From Pseudomonadota bacterium (GTDB taxonomy: Bacteria; Pseudomonadota; Alphaproteobacteria; Rhizobiales; Beijerinckiaceae): DNA of 7,586 nt. The DNA is taken from contig JAEWKP010000283.1 of NCBI GenBank assembly GCA_023393655.1, positions 1 through 7,586 of the forward strand, read 5' to 3'. The position numbers and the translations under genes were made by a program. Of this stretch, positions 1 through 5,440 are shown piece after piece (the stretch's first letter is position 1; every line of letters starts with the position of its first letter). The notes beneath the pieces are model-generated. The model did no database searches. It saw only the letters and a program-made list of their open reading frames with translations, and was not told the origin of the DNA.

Positions 1-24
1 GGGCAGGACGAGACGGCGGTTCAC
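1..24 (-). CDS. possible start of a further minus-strand gene, cut by the left edge
   Basis: A GTG at 24-22 opens a frame that runs to the window edge and reads V/M-N-R-R-L-V-L-P. The basic start followed by hydrophobic residues would suit the beginning of a signal peptide or membrane anchor. A GGGA stretch sits eight bases upstream. The same frame is also open from an ATG at 75-73 that abuts the palindromic repeat, giving a longer start beginning MEKSLSSG, which looks less natural. Only eight codons are visible from the GTG, so no family can be named and the gene itself is uncertain. It would be co-directional with the small membrane protein upstream. Confidence 0.25.
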
Positions 25-75
25 GGAGAATTTCCCGGGCAGGCGGCCACAGCCGCTAGACAGCGATTTTTCCAT

Positions 76-121
76 GCATCGGCCGGATCCAAAAACCGGT
101 TCCCACTTTTCGGACCGATGC
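76..121. repeat. Rhizobiales-type dispersed palindromic repeat
   Basis: This is a 46-bp imperfect palindrome. The outer arms are GCATCGG at 76-82 and CCGATGC at 115-121. The interior holds AAAAACCGGTTCCCACTTTT flanked by GGATCC and CGGACC. From memory, this core with outer arms ending in GATGC or GATCATGC is typical of short dispersed palindromic elements in rhizobial and related genomes; I cannot search for it here. It lies immediately after the stop codon of the small membrane protein and could fold in the transcript as a 3' hairpin, acting as an mRNA stabiliser or weak terminator. Only one copy is seen in the window. Confidence 0.7.
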
Positions 122-298
122 CTAGAAGCATGCGACGATGGCGGCGATCAGACCGTCGGTGAAGAGCCGGTCGCCTTCGCGCCACCAGAGCAGCAGGCCG
201 GTGAGGAACAGGGCGAAAAAGCCTCCGCCGATCAGCATGAGGCCAAGCCGGCTCGAAGAGCCGGCCTCCGTCTGCGTTGTCTCGTCTGCCTGCGACAT
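122..298 (-). CDS. small membrane protein of unknown function, 58 aa
   Basis: The frame encodes a hydrophilic, Ser/Thr/Glu-rich N-terminus (residues 1-17), a clear membrane segment at about 18-39 ending in a Trp pair (LLLWWREGDRLF), and a second short hydrophobic stretch at 48-58 that runs to the C-terminus (ending AACF-like, IVACF). The ATG at 298 is preferred because AGG lies eight bases upstream. A GTG two codons earlier (304) is in frame but has no better ribosome binding site. No catalytic motif is visible, and I do not recognise a named family, although short single- or double-span proteins of this style are common in Rhizobiales. The gene follows the second amidohydrolase after a 126-bp structured gap, so it may be a separate unit. 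Its stop codon directly abuts the palindromic repeat. Confidence 0.65.
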   Translation of the reverse strand: MSQADETTQTEAGSSSRLGLMLIGGGFFALFLTGLLLWWREGDRLFTDGLIAAIVACF

Positions 299-318
299 GG
301 GCACAACCTAGCGCCGGA

Positions 319-346
319 TCACGCCGTCCGAAAGCCGGCGGCGTGA
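319..346. other. hairpin upstream of the small membrane gene
   Basis: TCACGCCG at 319-326 pairs exactly with CGGCGTGA at 339-346. Inside, CCG (328-330) pairs with CGG (336-338) around a five-base loop, leaving one bulged T at 327. The stem is about 11 bp and GC-rich. There is no T-run on either strand, so it is not a textbook intrinsic terminator. It lies in the presumed 5' leader of the membrane gene and 3' of the second amidohydrolase. Confidence 0.55.
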
Positions 347-365
347 CGCAGGGGCTCACGATGCA

Positions 366-393
366 GCGATGCGCACTGAAGAGGGCGCATCGC
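366..393. terminator. candidate 3' hairpin of the second amidohydrolase
   Basis: GCGATGCGC (366-374) and GCGCATCGC (385-393) are perfect 9-bp inverted arms with a 10-base loop, 32 bases beyond the stop codon of the minus-strand amidohydrolase. On the minus strand the stem is not followed by a T-run. On the plus strand it is followed by CGGCTTTC. It is therefore more likely a transcript-end stabiliser or factor-dependent stop than a strong intrinsic terminator. Apart from this and the neighbouring hairpin, the gap 299-424 holds nothing I can identify. Confidence 0.5.
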
Positions 394-424
394 CGGCTTT
401 CTGCTTATGCCGGTATCCGGTCGC

Positions 425-1858
425 TCACTTCACCGGGAAGGTCAGCGGGGAATAATCTGTGACCGGGCGCTTCACCCAGTCATTGCCGGGAGCCGCCGCT
501 TCCGTGCGCTTCTGGCCTTCATGGAGGCGCAGGGCCGCAGCCGGGTAATCCATGGTCAGGACGGTACCGTCACGCACGACGAGCTTGCCATCGACATAGA
601 CGCGGTCGACGGCGCGTTCGGCGGCGGCATAGACCATGCTGCGCACGGGGTCGCGGCGCGGCTGCATCATCGGGTGCTTGAGGTCGACCATGACGAGGTC
701 GGCCTTGCAGCCCGCTTCGAGCCGCCCGATATCGTCGCGCCCGAGCGCAGCGGCGCCGGCCGTGGTCGCGGCCTCGAAGATATCGGTGGTGGTCAGCGTG
801 CGCGGGTTCTCCGCCATCATGCGGGCGACGTAGCCGACATGGCGCATCTCCTCGAGCATGTTGTGCGGATAGGTGTCGGTGCCCATGCCGATGCGGACGC
901 CGGCGCGGCGATAACGGCCGAAATCATCGAGCGCGATACCCCGGCGCATGAAGACTGTCGGGCAATGGGCGACGATCGTATCAGTCTCGGCCAGCAGCGC
1001 GAGATCGCGGCGGCTGTGCCAGGCGACGCGCGGGTAGTCGTCCAGGAAGATGCCGTGGCCGACGATGCTGGTCGAGCCGAGCACGCCGAGCTTCTCCAGC
1101 CACTGGATCGGCGTCACGCCATGACGGCGGGTGATCTCGTGGAATTCGACCGTCGACTGGGCCGCATGGATCTGCCAGGGCAGGCCACGGCGTTTGGCTT
1201 CGGCAAAGCTGTCCTTGATGAGGCCTTCGCTGCAGGTGTCGATCTGTGCGGGACAGACCATGCCGAAGAGACGGCCCGACGGATGCTTCTGTGTCTGCTC
1301 GATGACGTCGAATGCCGTCGCCATGGCCGCGGCACCGGCCTTCTCGTCCCACTCGTATTCGACGACATGGCCGTTCTTCGTGTACCAGCGGGCCGAGCGG
1401 AACATCGGCGAGACGCAGACGCGCAGGCCGCTATTGGCGGCGAGATCGAGCCAGCCGGGATGGGCGACCGAGAGATCGGCGAGTGTGGTCACGCCGGAGA
1501 GCAGCAGTTCCGAATAGGCGACCTGCACGCAATCCGGCACCGCCTCGGCATCGGGCCGCAGGATCGGCATGAATTCGTAGAGCGACGAGTTATAGAGCGC
1601 AGGCGAACCGAGCTCGTCGAGGAAGCCCTTGTTCAACGCCTCGCTCGAGGGGTGGGAATGGATATTCACGAGGCCGGGCATGACCATGCGCCCGCTGCCG
1701 TCGACGGTCTCGTCGGCCTGCCCCTCGTAGCGGGGTCCGACGAAGCGCAGCGTGCCGTCCTCGAAGGCGACATCGGCTCCGTGCAGATAGACATGCCGGG
1801 AGGCTTCCGCATCCCAGGCGACAACGACTTCGGCATTCTTGATGACCGTGATCGTCAT
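425..1858 (-). CDS. metal-dependent amidohydrolase, TrzA/AtzB/cytosine-deaminase-like (ATZ/TRZ group)
   Basis: The protein has 477 aa and no signal peptide, so it should act in the cytoplasm. The N-terminal beta-sandwich (1-58) leads into the metal motif PGLVNIHSHP, with His67 and His69. His231 follows in QIHAAQS, then His268 in VGHGIFLDD, the VAHCPT motif at 296-301, and Asp328 in GTDTYPHNM. A C-terminal LEAGCKADLVMVDL segment (380-393) closes the sandwich. This layout is that of the chlorohydrolase/deaminase branch of the amidohydrolase superfamily. In that branch the third metal His is usually part of HxxE; here it is HAAQ, with Gln234 replacing the Glu, so deaminase activity should not be assumed. 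The start at 1858 follows GGGAGGAAGGG on the transcript; the open frame continues upstream to 2056 but runs into the binding-protein gene. It is the last catabolic gene of the cluster, 70 bp after the binding-protein gene and separated from it by a hairpin terminator. Substrate unknown. Confidence 0.9.
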   Translation of the reverse strand: MTITVIKNAEVVVAWDAEASRHVYLHGADVAFEDGTLRFVGPRYEGQADETVDGSGRMVMPGLVNIHSHPSSEALNKGFLDELGSPALYNSSLYEFMPILRPDAEAVPDCVQVAYSELLLSGVTTLADLSVAHPGWLDLAANSGLRVCVSPMFRSARWYTKNGHVVEYEWDEKAGAAAMATAFDVIEQTQKHPSGRLFGMVCPAQIDTCSEGLIKDSFAEAKRRGLPWQIHAAQSTVEFHEITRRHGVTPIQWLEKLGVLGSTSIVGHGIFLDDYPRVAWHSRRDLALLAETDTIVAHCPTVFMRRGIALDDFGRYRRAGVRIGMGTDTYPHNMLEEMRHVGYVARMMAENPRTLTTTDIFEAATTAGAAALGRDDIGRLEAGCKADLVMVDLKHPMMQPRRDPVRSMVYAAAERAVDRVYVDGKLVVRDGTVLTMDYPAAALRLHEGQKRTEAAAPGNDWVKRPVTDYSPLTFPVK

Positions 1859-1886
1859 GATGTTTCCCTTCCTCCCACAGGCATAG

Positions 1887-1919
1887 AAAAAGCGCCGCCC
1901 GGCGCACCCCGCGCGGCGC
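1887..1919 (-). terminator. intrinsic terminator or attenuator between binding protein and second amidohydrolase
   Basis: On the minus strand, GCGCCGC (1919-1913) pairs with GCGGCGC (1898-1892), with a possible extra CGG/CCG pairing inside the loop, and is followed at once by TTTTT (1891-1887). It begins 10 bases after the stop of the substrate-binding-protein gene and ends 28 bases before the start of the next gene, which has its own strong ribosome binding site. It probably lets only part of the transcription through, giving more binding protein and permease transcript than hydrolase transcript. It may also protect the 3' end of the upstream message. Confidence 0.75.
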
Positions 1920-1928
1920 CCCAGAAAC

Positions 1929-3518
1929 TCAGCGCTTGAGCTTGAGGTCGAGCCCCTTGTAGAGGCCGGCTCCATACAGGCCGTGGGCACGCACACCCTC
2001 GAGCCGGTCGGTCGCGACAACCCAGAGCGGCTGCGAGACCAGCGGTACCCAGACATTCGCCTCGGTGAGCTGGGTCTGAACCTCGGCCAGCACCTGCTTG
2101 CGCTTGTCGGCGTCAGTTGCCGTTGCGGCAGCCTTGAGCAGCTCGTCCGTCTTGGGGTCCTTCCAGTTCATCCGGTTCGGCGTCGGAACCTGCTGGCTGC
2201 GGAAATAGAGGCTCATCGCCTCCGTCGCCGTCACGTAAGGGTAGGACATCAGGAAGGCGTCGAATTCCTGCGTCGCCAGCTTGCCCCAGGCGACGGTCGC
2301 GTCCCAGAGCTGGATCTTCATGTCGATGCCGACCTTGCGCAGATCCGCCTGCATCGCCTCGGAGATGCGCGGGTTGGAATCGTTGCGGATGCCGTAGACG
2401 GTGAAGGTCGCCTTCTGACCGTCCTTCTCGCGGATGCCGTCGGCGCCCGGCTTCCAGCCGGCCGCGTCGAGCAGCTTGGCGGCGCCGGCCGGGTCATATT
2501 TCGGCATCTTGTCGGCCGAGGACTTGTCGTAATCGAGCACGGCCGGGTTCAGCAGCGAGGGCAGGGTCTGCCCCTTGCCGAAGAAGATCGCCTTGGCGAT
2601 CGCCTCCTTGTTGGTCGCCATGTTGGCGGCCTCGCGGATGGCCTTGTCCTTCGCGACCGGCTTGTCGACCTTGAAGCCCATGAAGACGTCGTAGATGTAG
2701 TTGTCCTGCCGCTGCACCGTCATGCCGGGGATGCGCTGCATCGTGTCGAGCGCGATATACGGCATGTAATAGGTCACGTCGGCCTGCTTGGCCTGGATCG
2801 CCGCCATCAGCGTGTTCGACTCGGGGATGACCTTCCAGACGACCTCGTCGATCTGCGGCTTCGGGTTCTTGTAGATCGGCGGGCCCCAGGCGTAATGCGG
2901 GTTCTTCTTGAGCACGAGCTCCTGGCGCGGGGTCCATTTCGACCAGCAATAGGGGCCGGTGCCGTTGAAGCCCTGCACGCCGAAATTCGGGCCGAGCTTC
3001 TCGACGGTCGCCTTGTCGACCACCGAGGCGAAGGAGAGCGCGAGCTGGAACATCAGGTCGCTATAGGGCTCCTTCAGTTCGTAGATCAGCGTGGAATCGC
3101 CGTCGGCACGGATGTCCTTGACCGGGCCGGCGCGGAAGGAGACCGGCGACTTGTTGGCCGGGTCGGTCCAGCGCTTGAGCGAATAGACGACGTCGTCGAC
3201 TGTCATCGGCCGGCCGTCGCAGAACTTCACGTCCTTGCGCAGCTTGAAGGTGTAGGTCTTGCCGTCGGGCGAGATCGTCCAGCTCTCAGCCAGGCCGGGC
3301 TTGATCGTCTTCATGTCGAAATCGACCGTCACCAGCGTGTCGGCGAGCATGTACATGACCTCGGCCGCCGCCGTCGCGGTCGAGCGGATCGGGTCGTAAT
3401 TATCGGCATCGATGATGCGCAGGATCGTGAGCGGCGCCTTCTGCTGGGCCACCGCGGGCACCGTGGCAAAGGTCGCGGCGGCGGCGCCGGCGAGCAGCAG
3501 AGTTGACAGTTTCAGCAT
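1929..3518 (-). CDS. ABC transporter periplasmic substrate-binding protein, family 5 (DppA/OppA type)
   Basis: The 529-aa precursor starts with a classical signal peptide (MLKLSTLLLAG, then an Ala-rich stretch), with likely cleavage after AVA at residue 24, leaving QQKAPL as the mature N-terminus. There is no lipobox. Family hallmarks are the early domain with LAESWTISPDGKTYTFKLR (76-94), the DGRPMTVDDVVYSLKRW segment (101-117), the NGTGPY motif (185-190), and the C-terminal lobe with NMNWKDP-like and VPLV segments. Length is typical of dipeptide/oligopeptide/nickel/opine binding proteins. The mature protein has only two cysteines, Cys100 and Cys191. The ATG at 3518 follows AAGGGGA. The gene lies 42 bp after the DppC-type permease, so it is the last rather than the first transporter gene, an order unlike dppABCDF. 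It captures the substrate in the periplasm; the ligand cannot be predicted from the sequence. Confidence 0.95.
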   Translation of the reverse strand: MLKLSTLLLAGAAAATFATVPAVAQQKAPLTILRIIDADNYDPIRSTATAAAEVMYMLADTLVTVDFDMKTIKPGLAESWTISPDGKTYTFKLRKDVKFCDGRPMTVDDVVYSLKRWTDPANKSPVSFRAGPVKDIRADGDSTLIYELKEPYSDLMFQLALSFASVVDKATVEKLGPNFGVQGFNGTGPYCWSKWTPRQELVLKKNPHYAWGPPIYKNPKPQIDEVVWKVIPESNTLMAAIQAKQADVTYYMPYIALDTMQRIPGMTVQRQDNYIYDVFMGFKVDKPVAKDKAIREAANMATNKEAIAKAIFFGKGQTLPSLLNPAVLDYDKSSADKMPKYDPAGAAKLLDAAGWKPGADGIREKDGQKATFTVYGIRNDSNPRISEAMQADLRKVGIDMKIQLWDATVAWGKLATQEFDAFLMSYPYVTATEAMSLYFRSQQVPTPNRMNWKDPKTDELLKAAATATDADKRKQVLAEVQTQLTEANVWVPLVSQPLWVVATDRLEGVRAHGLYGAGLYKGLDLKLKR

Positions 3519-3560
3519 CGAGCAAATCCCCTTTTTTCGCTTCTTGGTTGATATCGGCTG

Positions 3561-4484
3561 CTATTTGCGCAGCTTCGGATCGAGGGCGTCCCGCAGGGAA
3601 TCGCCGAGCACGTTGAAGGCGAGCACCACCGCGAAGATCACCAGGCTCGGCAGAACCGAGACATGCGGCGCGAAGAACAGGAAGTTGCGCCCGTCCGCCG
3701 CCATGGCTCCAAGCTCGGCCGTCGGCGGCTGGGCGCCCAGGCCCAGGAAGGACAGCGCCGCACCGAGCAGGATGACCTGGCCGAAGCGCAGGGTGATGAA
3801 GACGAACATCGCCGAGAGGCAGTTCGGCAGGACATAGCGCAGGATGATGCGCAGGTCGCTCAAGCCCAGCGAGCGGGCCGCCTCGATATAGCCCTGCTGC
3901 AGCACGACCAGCGCCGAGCCGCGCACCACGCGCGCCATCAGCGGCACGGTCGCGATCGTCAGCGCGATGATCACCGCAGGCAGGCCCGGCCCGAAGATCG
4001 CGGCGATGGCGAGGCCGAACAGGATCGCGGGGAAGGACAGGAGGATGTCCATGAACCGCATCAGCACGCCCGATGCCTTCGGATAATAGGCAGCGGAGAA
4101 GCCGACGATGCCGCCGATCGTGCAGCCGAAGACGACGGAGGCGAGGCCCATCAGCAAGCTCGTGCGCAGTCCGAAGAGCAGCCGCGTGATCATGTTGCGG
4201 CCCTGCCCGTCGGTGCCGAGCAGGCCCATCTCGCCCGGCGGCTTCAGCGTGTTGGCGAGGTCGTTGCCGAAGGGGTCGGTCGGCGCGAGCCAGGGCGCGA
4301 AGGTCGCACAGAGGACGGCGAGGACGACAAGCGCCAACGCGACGCAGGAGCCGACGTCGGAGAGCAGCATCCTGAGCACGGTCTTCCGGCGGACGGGCGC
4401 GGCGGCGGCGAGGCTCACGGCGGCCTCGACCGTGCTGGCTCCCTGCTGCAGCGCATCAGGTTCGAGCTTCATGGGCGAACTCAT
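3561..4484 (-). CDS. ABC transporter permease, DppC/OppC type
   Basis: This 307-aa inner-membrane protein has a cytoplasmic N-terminal tail of about 45 residues, a first membrane helix at about 46-66, the OppC-N-like segment LAPTDPFGNDL and the conserved LLGTDGQGRNMITRLLFGLR (88-107). About five further helices lie between roughly 108 and 296. The cytoplasmic EAA loop is clear (EAARSLGLSDLRIILRYVLPN, about 201-221), where an ATPase subunit docks. The C-terminus GDSLRDALDPKLRK is typical of the family. The ATG at 4484 overlaps the TGA of the DppB-type gene by one base (TGATG), and GAGGGG sits six bases upstream; both favour this start over an internal Met at residue 4. Translation is probably coupled to the upstream permease. 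The two permeases would form the heterodimeric channel for the binding protein encoded downstream. Confidence 0.95.
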   Translation of the reverse strand: MSSPMKLEPDALQQGASTVEAAVSLAAAAPVRRKTVLRMLLSDVGSCVALALVVLAVLCATFAPWLAPTDPFGNDLANTLKPPGEMGLLGTDGQGRNMITRLLFGLRTSLLMGLASVVFGCTIGGIVGFSAAYYPKASGVLMRFMDILLSFPAILFGLAIAAIFGPGLPAVIIALTIATVPLMARVVRGSALVVLQQGYIEAARSLGLSDLRIILRYVLPNCLSAMFVFITLRFGQVILLGAALSFLGLGAQPPTAELGAMAADGRNFLFFAPHVSVLPSLVIFAVVLAFNVLGDSLRDALDPKLRK

Positions 4485-5425
4485 CAGGTGCCCCTCACGC
4501 GTGGATCGAGCACGGCATAGAGGACGTCCACCGCGAGATTGACCAGGATGAAGCCGAGCGAGAGCATGATGATCGTGCCCTGCGCCATCGGCAGGTCGCT
4601 CGACAGGATGGCGCCGACCGCGAGCCGGCCGATCCCGGGCCAGGAGAACACGGTTTCGGTGACGACGGCACCGCCGAGCAGGAAGCCGATCTGCAGGCCG
4701 ATCAGCGTGACGACCGGGACGAGCGCATTGCGCAGGGTGTGACGCAGCACGACCCTGGCCTCGCCCAGCCCCTTGGCGCGGGCGGTGCGGACATGGTCGG
4801 CGCCGAGCTCGTCCAGCACCGAGGTGCGGGTCATGCGGGCGACCGGGCCGACGAAGACGCCGCCGAGCGTGATCGCCGGCAGGATGATCCCCTGCAGCCC
4901 CTCCCAGGTCCAGAGCGGGCCCACGCGGCCCGTGAAGGGCAGGATCGGGTATTTGAAGCCGAAGAGCCAGATCAGCCCGAGGCCGAGGAAGAAGACCGGC
5001 AGCGAGACGCCGGCGACCGAGACCGCCATGATCGCGCGGTCGATCAGCGAGCCCCGGTAATAGGCGCCGACGGTGCCGAGGAACATGCCCAGCGGAATCG
5101 CCCAGACCAACGAGGCCAGCATCAGCTCGAGCGTCGGGCCGATGGTGTTGCCGAGTTCCTGCGTGACCGGCACGTTATTGATGATGGAGACGCCGAGATC
5201 GCCCTGCGCCAGGCGCCCGATATAGATCGCGAACTGCTTCCACAGCGGTTCGTTGAGCCCCAGCTCCTGACGAATGGCCTCGACCACATCCTGGGTCGCG
5301 TTCGGGCCGGCACGGACCTGTGCCGGGTCCGTCGGCACCACCTGCATCAGCAGGAAGCCGATCAGCAGAACGCCGAGCAGGACCGGCAGGACCAGCAGCA
5401 GCCTTTGCAGCGTATGTTTGAGCAT
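4484..5425 (-). CDS. ABC transporter permease, DppB/OppB type
   Basis: This 313-aa inner-membrane protein has an N-terminal helix (about 9-29), the periplasmic segment with VPTDPAQVRAGPNAT, and the conserved LGLNEPLWKQFAIYIGRLAQGDLGVS region (55-80) that marks DppB/OppB/NikB proteins. Further helices lie at about 100-120, 134-155, 177-196, 236-258 and 283-306. The EAA-type loop is DHVRTARAKGLGEARVVLRHTLRNALVP (210-237), and the C-terminus ends LYAVLDPRVRG as usual. Only a weak GGGA is seen upstream, and the start lies 15 bases after the stop of the YtcJ-like gene, so translation is probably helped by ribosomes finishing that gene. It pairs with the following DppC-type permease. No ATPase gene follows in the cluster. 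Confidence 0.95.
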   Translation of the reverse strand: MLKHTLQRLLLVLPVLLGVLLIGFLLMQVVPTDPAQVRAGPNATQDVVEAIRQELGLNEPLWKQFAIYIGRLAQGDLGVSIINNVPVTQELGNTIGPTLELMLASLVWAIPLGMFLGTVGAYYRGSLIDRAIMAVSVAGVSLPVFFLGLGLIWLFGFKYPILPFTGRVGPLWTWEGLQGIILPAITLGGVFVGPVARMTRTSVLDELGADHVRTARAKGLGEARVVLRHTLRNALVPVVTLIGLQIGFLLGGAVVTETVFSWPGIGRLAVGAILSSDLPMAQGTIIMLSLGFILVNLAVDVLYAVLDPRVRGT

Positions 5426-5440
5426 CGCGGCGGTCCCGAC

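Noticed and set aside
407..1939. 510-codon open frame on the plus strand
   Set aside because: It is the antisense shadow of the second amidohydrolase; no family features and no convincing ribosome binding site.
1859..2056. N-terminal extension of the second amidohydrolase frame by 66 codons
   Set aside because: The extension overlaps the end of the binding-protein gene and crosses the terminator hairpin. The residues are Arg/Ser-rich with no homology to the family's N-terminus, and the ATG at 1858 has a strong GGAGG site.
1983..3506. 507-codon open frame on the plus strand
   Set aside because: It is the antisense shadow of the substrate-binding protein gene, low in complexity and without recognisable motifs.
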